DNA of 64,000 nt from Citrus sinensis. Its lineage: Eukaryota > Streptophyta > Magnoliopsida > Sapindales > Rutaceae. Positions 1 through 11,066 of this stretch are shown in pieces; position 1 is the stretch's first letter, and each line of letters starts with the position of its first letter. The notes beneath the pieces are model-generated. The model saw only the letters and a list, made by a program, of their open reading frames with translations. It was not told where the DNA came from and searched no databases. The stretch covers positions 24,343,501-24,407,500 of the forward strand of contig NC_068557.1 of the NCBI RefSeq assembly GCF_022201045.2, written 5' to 3'. The position numbers were made by a program, and so were the translations under genes.

Positions 1-3000
1 AATATTAATTTTTACACCCACAATAACTTGCGATGAGAAAAATAATAATAAAAAAGTCCATAAATTCTTAAAGAAAAAAAGAAGGAGAAGAAGTAGAAGA
101 AAAAGAAGAGGCCAAAAAAATTTTTTATTTACTTTATTTTTTTCAAATGATGAATGCAAATTTTTTTAATTTATGAAAATGAAAAATAAAAATATTGATT
201 TTATTGTTGTTCATTTAAGCGTTGATTAAAATATCGGAAATAAAATTTTAAAATTTAAAGCACGAAAATCATGTACATCGAATAATGAATTTACTATACG
301 AGTATTCAAAATAATTATATAATATTGACTTATAATAAATTATCTTTAACAGTAATTCAAACGATGAATATCCTCGTAGTAAAATTTTTAATAACATGAG
401 GTTTTTTAATTTTTTATTTGAAGTCTAAATTTTAATTATTTTAAGACATTTGGAGTTTTCAGTTTTTTTTTTGTTTGCTATGACTTATGTCGGATTATGA
501 GATATTTAGGTCTCAATGAAAAAAGTTAAATATTCTGACTCTTATACGAATAATAAAACATTTTAATATGACTTTACTATTATTTCTTCTTAATATCCCT
601 ATTAAGTACATTTACTTCCTACTATATAATTTATCTTTTTATATATAAACTCAGATCTTCCTAAAGAATGAAGATTTGGACAATTATGTATTATTGATTT
701 ATAATAAATTGTCTTAGATAGTAATTCAAATGACGGATATCTTTGTAATAAAATATGGTTTTTTAATTTTTTAATCAAAAGTCTGAATTTTAATTATTTT
801 AAGACATTTAGAGTTTTCAATTTTTTTTTTCTATGACCTATATTAGATTATGAGATATTTAGATTTGAACGAAAAAAAGTTATATATTCTAACTTTTATA
901 TGAATGCAAAATTTTAATATTATTTCTCCTTAATACTCCTGTTAAATACAGTTATGTCCTACTATATAATTTATTTTTTTACATAAACCCAGACCTTCAT
1001 GAAATATGAGGATTTAAACAATCGCTTAATTCGACCAACTATAAATAAAAATATGTTAAATATGATTCTTGTATTGTATAAACAGTTAAATACAACTCTT
1101 TATTCTTTCTGAGTTATTTTTCATATAACCAAAGCACCAACAACGATGAAGAAAGAACTACAAATGATTAAATAGAACTTCTCTAAAATTCTACTTTGCT
1201 TTTGGATCTGGATGAGAAAATATATATTATTTTGATGAGGTTCTTGTTGACTCATTTGTTCAAACAGCATAACGCATTCCCCAGCGGAAACTAGTTCAAG
1301 ACCATTACATGCCAAAAGTGAAAGCTGCTATTGAGCAGCGGAAATAGAATGTTGCTGTTAACTTTGTAAAAATTCTCAGCAGCTTAAGAGTTTACCATTT
1401 ACAAGGACTTTATATTTCATTACTATTGTATATTGTCTGCAAGATAAGAATGAATAAATGAATAATGGTTTTGGTGCTTGAGTGTGAACAAATACTTTTT
1501 AAGTGTTTTCCCCCCCTAAGAATTATAAGTTTTACCCATTTCTTTTGCCTTGTGTCTTCTTTCACGAAAGTCGTTAAAAAAAAAAAAAAGGAATTTATTA
1601 AATTCATCAACAATATTCTAAATTGATATGGTATGTGATAAAGTTTTTTTTATGAATACACGTACATATGGTGTGAATGTGATAATCTATCTCATCTACG
1701 ACTTTCTCTCATTACTTGAAATAAAAAGCATTTCTTCAAGTACAGTAAAATTTTTATAAATTAATAATATTAGGGTTGTACAAAACTTATTAATTTAAAG
1801 ACGTATTAATTAATTGATAAATTATAGTTTATTAATTTATAAAGCTTACATATAATTCAATGAACATACATCTTAATCAATTAAAAATCTATTGTATTTT
1901 ACCAATCTAATCAATTAAAAGTGAGTTAATCTACTAAATATAAATTAAATTAATAAAAAAATAAAATTCTTGCAATTTTAGAATTCAACCCGTGATTTTC
2001 TTGAAGCAATAAGCAAGATTAGAGATGAAATCCAGTTATATTTAAATTTCAAAAAAAAAACAAGTAAGGATAAAGTCATATTTTATTTAATAAAATATCA
2101 TAACTATTATATTTGTAATTTCAGAAAATCATTATTTTACGATGTGAATAGAACCACAATATTATCTTATTAATTTATTAAAATTATTAACTTAACCTTT
2201 GCCCTAAATCGAGAGCACAAAAAATTATTATATAAATTACACTGTATTATGTTCTATAAAGGGGGCTAGAAAGTTCCTAATGATCCCAGGTGATGCAGCT
2301 ATTACTTTGTGATTATCATATCCCCTAAATCATTAATTTTTGTTCACCAATTAAATTATGGGAAATTTACAAATCAACACTATATTAGTTGGGCTCTAAA
2401 TAGTTAGATACTAACTGAGAACTTTAGTGACTAATACATGACCAATTAAGAGATTGTTTTGAGTTAATAATATCCCCAAGTAGATTTTGTACTCGTTTAC
2501 CTTTTAGTTATCATTTTCTTCCATGTTTTGTTGAGGACACTTGAAAACGATGATACTGGTGTAGAAAGCTCATTATAATCAAGCAAAAAAGATATACATT
2601 CAGTATAAGTGAATGAAACTATTATGTGGATTTAGCATGTTGATGTTGTAAAATTCAAATAATATAGGTTAATATAAACTAACTAGGATTTTTTTTTCAA
2701 TGGAGAACAGCCGAGGTTAGGTATACAAAAAGCATTGGTCATACTACGGTGGTCGCCAAACTAGACCTTTGAATGACGGTGACCAAATTTAAATCTCAAT
2801 TAAAAACCCACCACCCAAATAATTTCAAAAAAAAAAAAAAAAAAAAAATTCAAATCCCACTGACTTTGGAAAAAATAATAATGAAGAAATATCCCGTACA
2901 GAAGTTGAAGCAACGTGCTGGCATCTCTTTCAATAGACATTTGACATCCATACCTCACAAAGATTTTTATTTTTTTAATTTCAAAATTCATTCCACTTTT

Positions 3001-3159
3001 TAAGAAATTAAAAAAATCGTGGCAGTCCTGTGATTTCGTACAAAACAAATGGCAAACCTCGAAGTCAACTCCCTTAAATGATCCTCTCCATCTACTCCCG
3101 GCCTTTTCTTCCCCACTTCCCCTCGCTTCCCTCTCTCTTTCATTTTACTCCTCTCCGTC
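1..3159. other. AT-rich intergenic spacer
   Basis: No coding gene is recognisable here. Open frames are short, AT-biased and lack family motifs. The stretch contains a direct duplication of a roughly 370 bp unit (listed separately), several A/T homopolymer runs, and near its right end the upstream region of the TMEM214-like gene. Confidence 0.6.
320..1027. repeat. Tandem direct duplication, unit about 370 bp
   Basis: Two diverged copies lie head to tail, about 320-690 and 691-1027. Shared landmarks in the same order are 'ttataataaatt', 'agtaattcaaa', 'ttttaattattttaagacattt', 'gattatgagatattta' and 'cctactatataattta'. Copies differ by many substitutions and small indels, so the duplication is old. 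No coding potential was seen in the unit. Confidence 0.75.
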
Positions 3160-3165
3160 TATAAG
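3160..3165 (+). promoter_or_regulatory. Candidate TATA box of the TMEM214-like gene
   Basis: TATAAG lies 81 bp before the start codon at 3246, just after a CT-rich tract. This position would give a leader of roughly 55 nt. It is inferred from motif and position only. Confidence 0.4.
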
Positions 3166-3245
3166 CGAGAGAAAAAAAAAAAAAAAAAACCAAAATTAAA
3201 ACAAACAAAATTCTGAAAACGACGACTTTTCGAATCGAAGAAGTC

Positions 3246-6200
3246 ATGGAACCAGTACTCATCGAATCAAACGTTAACGGAGCCTCCGAAGTCCACAACA
3301 ATAACAACGCAAATGTCGATCACGGGTGGCAGAAGGTGACCTACGCGAAGCGCCAGAGGAAGACGAAACCAGGCGCTGACCCGAGCAACGCTCTTGTCGC
3401 TGCTAACGGCGGAGCTGGGAGTAGCGGCGAAAAAAATAACGTTTTCCGAAATCTCGAACAGCAGGCCGAGGAGCGGCATCTTAGAATCATCGGAGCTCGG
3501 CAGGCGGCGTTGTCGGCGGCGGCGAGTGAGAGCGCGCCGGCGAGATCGAAGCACCGATCTGATGACGAGTATGACGAGGACAGCGACGCGGATGTTGCGG
3601 CGGCGGAGAATGGGAAAGCCGAGGAGCCTAAGAAGCCGAAGCAGAAGAAGCCGAAGAAGCCAAAGATTACTGTTGCTGAAGCCGCTGCCAAGCTGGACGC
3701 CACTGATCTCAGCGCTTTTCTCATTGATATTTCTGTAAGTGCTGAAATTCATAAATTCACTGATAAATTAAGCATTTTGTGTGAGTGTATATTAATTTAA
3801 TCACTAAATTTAAAAAAAATTAAGCAATTTTATTGGGAATGTGGATAATTTAATCTTTAATTATGTGTAAATTAAGCTTTTTTGCTTGTGATTTGATCTG
3901 ATCTGTTTGTTTACTTATTTATTTTTTGAAATCTTTGATTAGGGTACTTATGAGGACAAGCAAGATATACAAATGATGAGATTTGCTGATTACTTTGGGA
4001 GGGCATTTTCAGGAGTGACTGCATCCCAGTTCCCGTGGATGAAGATTTTTAGAGAAAGCACAGTGGCTAAGATGGCCGATGTAAGTTTTTTGGAGTTGTT
4101 TCATTTGTCTGGTTATTGCTGATTAATCAGGCTTCCATTTTGGTGAGATAGGATGAAATGTGACTAACATTTATTTGTTGAATGATAATTAGATCAGAGA
4201 AGCTTTATTTTATTATTATTTTTCTTAAATCTATCTTCTTAAGTTATTGTATTTCTAACTTAGCAATTAAATTCTATAACAGATCCCCCTTTCTCAAATT
4301 CCGGATGTTGTTTATAAGACTTCAATTGATTGGATCAACCAACGCTCCCCTGAAGTGCTGGGGTCCTTTGTATTATGGTGTTTGGACAGCATTCTTGCTG
4401 ATGTGGAAACCCATAATGTTAGCTCAAAGGCCTCTAAAAAGGTAGTGCAACAAGCATCATCCAAATCTCAGGTAATCTGCTGATAAAAATGCGCACACTT
4501 TCCTTTTTCACTTTTTTCACGCATTATTTGGTGGATGATTCTTTAGTGATATATTTTGATTATCTGCCCATATTTTAGTTATTGAGTTGCTGGACAATTA
4601 GCTCCTTTTTATATATAATCTTAGTCATGCCTAGTGATGTGGGAAATGCGTGAGATGTTATCAATTGTGAGTTTGCACTTGGTGGGGTCTGTCAGGTTTG
4701 AATATGAACTCAACTAGGGGAGAGTGAGAGAAAAGAAGACGAATATTACTTGTGATACCTCTGGGCTATGGCTTAAGTAGACTGTTATGCCGTTGTTCTG
4801 CAGCTCCAAGCTTAGTTTATTTTCTAATAGACTAGCAGGTACCGATGATACCATTCTGAAGCCTTTCGGTTGCCATATATCTTTGCCAACTTAGAATTTC
4901 CACCCTATAATGTTATAGTTATCAATTGATCATCACAAAGTTGGCTCTTCTATTAACAGTCAATAATCATTGGCTTTCTGAATCCTCTGAATTTAAGCTC
5001 CTTGCTTTTCTATTTCTGAAAATTAGTTAATCATGAAGTTTTCTATTATTTAGTCCTATGCATCATTAACTATCTATTTCTCTCCTATTTGGAAGGCATT
5101 AGTATAAAATTTTTAGAATTTTATTGTTTTCTTTTGAATTTGCTTCATTCTCTTCCTTGTCTAGCTTTACATACCAAGTTGTCTTTTGAATAAAACCACA
5201 TACTAAGTTTCTTTTATTTGATTTACTTAGACCATTATTAATAAAATATTTATTAATATTATATAAGACTTTATTCAGCTTGAATTTCTTTAATTCCATG
5301 ATATTTATTCAAATGATTGTTTTGGAAATTTGAGTCTCTTGCATGTTAGCACAGACATTTTCTGCCGCAGTTTCATATATGCTACAATATTTTCATGTTG
5401 ACTTGGCAGGTTGCAATTTTTGTGGCTTTAGCTATGGTATTGAGACGGAAACCTGATGTCTTAATCGGTGTTTTACCTGCATTGAGGGAAAATGCAAAGT
5501 ATCAGGGACAAGATAAGCTTCCAGTAATTGTTTGGATGATTGCTCAGGTGAGTGGAAAACAATTTAGCACAACTAATGGATCTATCTGACATACTAAGGC
5601 TGTGTCTTGTTATTTTTCTCCATTAAATATGCTTATCTCAGTTTCCAAATTTTCTTTTATAGGCCTCTCAAGGGGAGCTGGCTGTTGGGTTGTACTCGTG
5701 GGCACACAATCTTTTGCCAATAGTTGGTGGCAAAAATTGCAATCCACAGTCCAGGGATATAATTTTGCAGCTTGTGGAGAGGTATGAAAGCTCTGAAGCT
5801 TGCCATTATTTTTCTTGCTTCAGGTTCTTTTAGTTTGTGACTTCTATTTTTTTTGGTTGCAGAATCTTGTCTTCCCCAAAAGCTCGTACTATTTTGGTGA
5901 ATGGTGCAGTTAGAAAGGGGGAGCGGTTGGTGCCACCTTCTGCACTTGAGACTCTGTTGCGACTCACGTTCCCTACATCTTCGGCTAGAGTAAAGGTATG
6001 TATTGTCTAGGTGGAAATTTGCTGTTTGGTTTTGCTATATATAGATTTTGTGCTCTTATTTACTTTCCTTTGTATATGATAATCAATATAGGCCACTGAA
6101 AGGTTTGAGGCTATTTATCCCACCCTAAAAGAGGTGGCTCTTGCTGGCGTACCTGGAAGCAAAGCAATGAAACAAGTTTCACTGCAGATACTGAGTTTTG

Positions 6201-7039
6201 CTATCAAATTTGCAGGAGAAAGTATGAAACTTGAATTGCCTTTTCATTTCAGTCGATTTTCTTTAGTTGCTTTTGGAAAATGATAGGATTTCAAGTTGAG
6301 ATTGAGGTAAAGCTGTTTCTTACAGGCACTCCCGATTTATCCAATGAGGCAGCTGGCATTTTCATCTGGTGTTTAACCCAAAGTGCTGATTGTTACAAGC
6401 ACTGGGTGAGCTATTCTCACCAAACCCTTTATGCTGATACAAGATGGTTTCTTCATTTCCCTTTGTGGCCTGCCATGTAGAATTTATATAGTCTTCTCAT
6501 TCTACCTGTATGTGAACAGGACAAGCTTTATGAGGCCAATCTAGAAGGTAGTGTTAAGGTTTTGAAAAAACTTTCTGAGGAATGGAAGGAGCACTCTGCT
6601 AAACTGTCCCCTCTTGACCCGTTTAGGGCAACTCTGAAGAGTTTCAGACAGAAGGTATCCTGTTGTTGTTTTAGGATATTGAATTGCTATATTGTCTCGA
6701 GTTTCTCTTTTACTTTACTAATGAGATATTATTTGGTTATATGAGGAAATGCTAGTTATTTTTGGATTAAATTTTTGATTTTTTTTCTCTCTCCCCTCCT
6801 TGTAGAATGAGAAAGGAATAGGTGGCACAGCAGATGCTGCTTGTCAATCACTCTTACGGAATGCAGATAAGTATTGTAAGCTTGTATCTGGCAAGCTGTC
6901 AAGTGGTCATGGTTGCCTGAAAAGTGTGGCCCTTGCTGTTATTGCAATCGCCGTCGGTGCTGCCTTCATGTCCCCGAACGTGGAGTCCCTGGATTGGGAG
7001 AAAATTTCTGTGTTTTTTACCTCCCAGCCATCTATTTGA
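3246..7039 (+). CDS. TMEM214-like (DUF2359) membrane protein, 10 exons
   Basis: Coding exons: 3246-3734, 3943-4080, 4283-4471, 5410-5547, 5663-5781, 5863-5995, 6092-6221, 6326-6405, 6520-6654, 6806-7039. All introns are GT-AG and the joined frame is 1785 nt, giving 594 aa. Residues 1-163 are low-complexity: an Asn stretch, an acidic patch (DDEYDEDSDAD) and a Lys/Pro tract. From about residue 164 a helical domain follows, with 'GRAFSGVTASQFPWMKIF' and 'QRSPEVLGSFVLWCLDSI', typical of plant TMEM214-like proteins. A hydrophobic segment near residues 555-575 (exon 10, 'SVALAVIAIAVGAAF') is the clearest membrane span and sits close to the C-terminus. Animal TMEM214 is an ER membrane protein; the plant role is not established, so localisation is inferred. 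It lies tail to tail with NDHL, the same neighbour as in Arabidopsis as I recall it. The start is the first ATG after the candidate TATA box. Confidence 0.9.
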
Positions 7040-8016
7040 AAGTGATGGTTTATATTTATTGGCAGGAATTGATGCAAAGCATCATTTTATTCTTATCAAT
7101 ACTTATCTTCTCTCCAACTTTCTGCTGCTGACCAAGAAAGGCGAAGGGCTTATCTTTTATTTTACACAGTTTTTTTGGGGACATGATTTGATGACTTTGA
7201 CACGATATCAGAATACAGGCCTTTTTAAGTTTCTGAAGAATCCAGCCACCCCCCTAGGACACAATAAGAGGAAAGATTGTGATTGGTTCTAGTTTACATG
7301 ATGGTGTACTACAAAGAATAGCGTTATTTGATGATTTTTTTTTTTTTTCACTTGTAGATCCTGATCAAATTGAATGATTAGGTTAATGGCGGGAAACATT
7401 TAGAATCTTTTAAGAAATGAGTTTTCTGATACAATTACAACAGATCTTCATTTATCCTTCTGGTACAAGTGTTTTCCGCAGTACCTTCACCTGTTCAAGT
7501 TGTGTGTTAAAAGATTTGTTCTTTTTAGTCTCCATAAAAGTTGACCGAAAAATACTAGTAGCTTTTGGATCGAGTGGTCCCTTGGAGGAATGGTAAACTG
7601 GTTCATCCAAGGTGGATGTTCATATATTCAGTCTCGTCTAATTAGGTTAGATAATATTCATCCAAAATTTTTAGATATAGATATGAATATTTTTTAAAAT
7701 ATTTAATGGATATTATCTAATATCTAATTTATTTTTCTAATATTTAGACTAAAAATGAACAAATATAAAAATATCCTAAACAAAAATATTTATTCTCAAA
7801 TGTATTCTTACAACAAAAAATATAGAAAATATTTTAATTTTATAAAATTTAACAACATTCACCGGTGACATTGTCCCGTCATTGGCATCATTGTTCCGGC
7901 ACTAGCGCTGTCGCCGGTGGCGATGAAAACTGTCGTATGTTGAATTTAGTGTCATCAGACTCATTATTTCGTGATCTATGTAGTGGTACTAATTTTGTCA
8001 GTGGAAACATAATATT

Positions 8017-8179
8017 GGTGGCACAAATGCCACTCAAAGGTGTGGTGCTTTGCACCGCCATGTCGATCAATTACTTTGGATGCCAGTAACATCGATTCAA
8101 GTGGCGGTTCACTTCACCGCATCGCCTTATATGGCGGAGTCAAGTCGCCGCCGCCCTTTGGGGTGGCATTTGCGCCACC
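8017..8179. repeat. Cluster of three similar 18-bp hairpins
   Basis: Hairpins lie at 8017-8034 (ggtggcacaaatgccact), 8042-8059 (gtggtgctttgcaccgcc) and 8162-8179 (ggtggcatttgcgccacc). Each has arms of 7-8 nt around a 3-4 nt loop and a shared ggtgg...ccacc design. The patch is GC-richer than its surroundings and probably derives from a decayed mobile element, but I do not recognise the family. Confidence 0.55.
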
Positions 8180-8269
8180 ACTGTTTAGTGTTTATTTATA
8201 ATATAAATGATTTATTTTATAATTTATTTTAATCATATAAGTCAAAACTTGTTATTAATATTCTTAATT

Positions 8270-8471
8270 GAGTGAAGATACAGTCACAAATTTTTTTACA
8301 AACTTATCTTGTACAAACTGATATGTCATTAATTTATTGATTGAATGAAAATATAAAATAATATAAATAAATCATGTAAGTCAAGTAATATTTAATTCAA
8401 CTAATTTTATCATGTCGCGTCAATTTATACAAAATAAATTTTTATAAGAGTTTGTAACTATATCATTATTC
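8270..8471. mobile_element. MITE, 202 bp, Mutator-type (9-bp TSD)
   Basis: Terminal inverted repeats start 'gagtgaagatacagtcaca' on the left and, on the reverse complement of the right end, 'gaataatgatatagttaca'. Similarity continues inward for about 60 bp. The element is flanked by the identical 9-bp direct repeat ttcttaatt at 8261-8269 and 8472-8480. A 9-bp target duplication is characteristic of Mutator-like transposition. It has no coding capacity. Confidence 0.85.
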
Positions 8472-9254
8472 TTCTTAATTATATACATCACAAACTTTTT
8501 ATTTGTTTAATTTTAATTATGTAAATTAAAAATTATTGACAAAAACAATACAAATGAAACATGATTATTAATAATATAGTGCAAAATTAATCTTTTCTTA
8601 TAATAAATGATTTATTATTATTAATTATTAATATTAAACAAATATAATACAATTAAAATTAAATTAATATAATATACTAATATTATATTATATTTTCAAA
8701 TAAAGGTATTGTATAGTAATATTATTAATTCTCTATGAATATAATAATATTATTATTTTAAATAATTTTAACTTAAAATCAACGTAAATTAACATTTTTA
8801 ATAAATATAATATTATTAAATAATATAAAAATATTATTTAAATAAATATAATATTATTATTTTTAAATAAATACAACATTATTTTATTTTAATAAAAATA
8901 TAATTATGTTATATTTAAAAGAAAAGGGAAAAAAAAGTAGGAGTAACAATCATAAAAGCGGGAATCTCGCTGCTCACTCTAAATGTAAATAGGACTTACG
9001 GAATAAAATTCTCATTTTCATCTTTAAATAAATATATAAAAATTAGAGTGAGAAGACTCCAGCTCTCCAAATACATTATGAATTCCACTAAAATGAATTA
9101 TGTTGATTATTATGTTTTGAGCGAAAATAGTGTGGTAGCTTAAGCATACACATCTTTACATTCATTCAAACTGGCCTGGAAAAAGGTGGCTGTTTTGAGC
9201 CATTGAGTTTGAGAAGATAGAGAGACAATGTAACGGGGCACATGTGATGCAAAT

Positions 9255-10383
9255 TTATTCGTAATCTTCAACTTGGGCCCAGGGAAACTTCAAATATGCA
9301 TTCTTAACTTTTGAAGGATCTGCTGGTGTATCCCATGGAGCCTTCATTGATGGATCCCGCGGCAATTTTCTGAAGTTCAGAAATGGTGCCCAGAGCAGTA
9401 GACTGCAAATTCAAAAGTAAAAGAAAAAAAAAACAAAAAAAGATTAACATTAGATTGGGAACTTTCAATACATTAAAAAAAAAAAAAGATAAATAAATAA
9501 ATAAATAAAGAAAATTGTAATTCGTACCTCCAATCCAATAAAGGTTAAAGAAAATTATAGCTTGGTATGTATGTTTTCAAAAGAAAATGGAAAGGAAAAC
9601 TTTACCCGGGAAAGAACATGAAGACAAACATGAATTGCACATACATCTCGAATAGCTTTCTCTTGTACCACCTTACTCGAAGCCAGTTCATTATGATTGG
9701 CTGCCATTCACCAAACATATGTATAAATAATTCACATATGAAATTCGATGTCATTTCAAAAATTAAATAAAAAAAAAAGTACTCACCGGCATGATGAGGA
9801 AGTACCAGAAGGCAATAATTCCCACTTTTATTAAAGCCACTGTCAAGTCTATCTCATGATTATTCTCTCCAGTTACTGCAAGTGCTGGCTGCTCTAACTG
9901 ATATACACATTATATATGTAATAAATTAATTAAAGAGAAAAAAAAAATTCCCATTTGAGCCTCAATATCAAGTTGTGTAAATTCAACCAAAGAAAAAAAA
10001 AACCTATAAAAGATCAATGATGTTCTTACCGCGGCCAAGAGTACGGCTCCGGCTTGAATTCCTAAGCTAGACTTTTTCTCATCAAAGCAATCAATAGCTT
10101 TCTGGGTAATGCCTGTAAATTTCTGCTGTGAACATTAGGTCGGTACATTCATTCACGCTAAAAACAACGGTGGGAAAATATTAAATAAGGAGAGGAAAGA
10201 GAGGGGGGGAAAAAAAAAGAGCAGAGGAAGAAGAAGAAGTTTAATCACCTTATTTAGCTTCGCGGGTTTCGTGTTTGGTTTGTGTTTACAAATAATGCAG
10301 AGAGGAGATGATTTTGTTACGCATCGAGTTGAAGAAAGAGAAGGCAAAGCCTTGAGGCTATGGATGCTAAACGAGCTGCTCAT
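9255..10383 (-). CDS. NDHL: NAD(P)H-quinone oxidoreductase subunit L, chloroplast (NdhL/CRR23)
   Basis: Coding exons on the minus strand: 10383-10249, 10122-10030, 9897-9787, 9700-9606, 9402-9255. The joined frame is 582 nt, 193 aa. NdhL is a nuclear-encoded subunit of the chloroplast NDH complex, which works in cyclic electron flow around photosystem I. The first ~45 residues are Ser/Thr/Lys-rich with few acidic residues, as in a transit peptide. Hydrophobic spans follow in exon 2 (GIQAGAVLLAA), exon 3 (IKVGIIAFWYFLIMP) and exons 4-5 (FMFVFMFFPG into LLLWAPFL), fitting the three-span family topology. The C-terminus ends 'FPWAQVEDYE'. The exon 2 acceptor is ambiguous (CAGCAG); using the upstream site adds one Gln. 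It is divergent from TFCE and tail to tail with the TMEM214-like gene. Confidence 0.92.
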
Positions 10384-11066
10384 TTCAGCGGCTCTATATT
10401 TTTTTTATTTTTTGTGTTGCTTTTTTGTTTCTTTTTCTTATCTTTGAGTTTACAGATTGATGGCAGAGGATGCATGGGAACTATCTAATTTAGAAAAAAA
10501 TAAATTATTATAAAACAATCTCAATATATCCGCAACTATTGGGGCTTGGGCTCTCATGATGGGCCCATGACGCTTGGGGTGGTTTAAGCCAGAATAGCAA
10601 ATCAGAGAAAATAAACGAAGGGTAGGATATTTTAATTTAAATTTTCCATGCTACTTTGCTTTTTATTTAATATTTTTTATTAAATTATATTAAATCAATA
10701 AACCAAAATTTATGCTGAAAATTAAAGTCAATTAAATTAAAATAACCACTCCTCTGAAGGTAAATATTGCCGATTAATGCCATAGCCGTCGGCTTTAGTG
10801 GCCCTGTAAGTACAATTCATCAAGCCAACCCAAGGGACCGGTCCAATCAAATCAGTAGATGAACTGACAACGGACTTCAGTGAAGGCAGTGTAAGTGTAT
10901 TTTGCCTTTCAATTCATTCTGGATTCGTTCTCTTACTGGAATTGTAGACAGGATACTGAATTTGATTTTTCTGTTTAGTAATGCAATTATCTTATTATTG
11001 ACATAGAAATAAAAAGTTCTCAATGGTGATCATACTGATCTGATAGACATCTCAGTGGCGGTTCAA
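10384..11066. promoter_or_regulatory. Divergent promoter region, NDHL (-) / TFCE (+)
   Basis: About 680 bp separates the two start codons, so the upstream elements of both genes must lie here unless they overlap the transcribed regions. A 'tgggccca' site-II/TCP-type palindrome is visible near 10560, a motif common in promoters of housekeeping and organelle-related plant genes. No clear TATA box was assigned to either gene. Confidence 0.5.

Larger units (their letters stand above)
7040..9254. other. Tail-to-tail intergenic region
   Basis: This is the spacer between the convergent TMEM214-like and NDHL genes. It holds the 3' flank of the former (to about 7.5 kb), an AT-rich stretch, a GC-richer patch with three similar short hairpins (8017-8179), a 202 bp MITE (8270-8471) and a very AT-rich stretch to about 8930. 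No gene is seen. Confidence 0.6.

Noticed and set aside
1121-1315. 64-codon minus-strand open frame with a hydrophobic end
   Set aside because: No recognisable homology, no splice partner and no promoter; it fits chance in AT-rich DNA.
3267-3752. Long minus-strand and alternate-frame open frames over the first TMEM214-like exon
   Set aside because: They overlap a well-supported exon, are Leu/Arg- or Ser/Ala-rich shadows of GC-rich codons, and match no family.
11055-11066. Upstream in-frame GTG as the TFCE start
   Set aside because: Nuclear plant genes start at ATG; the next codon in frame at 11067 is ATG and gives the normal N-terminus.
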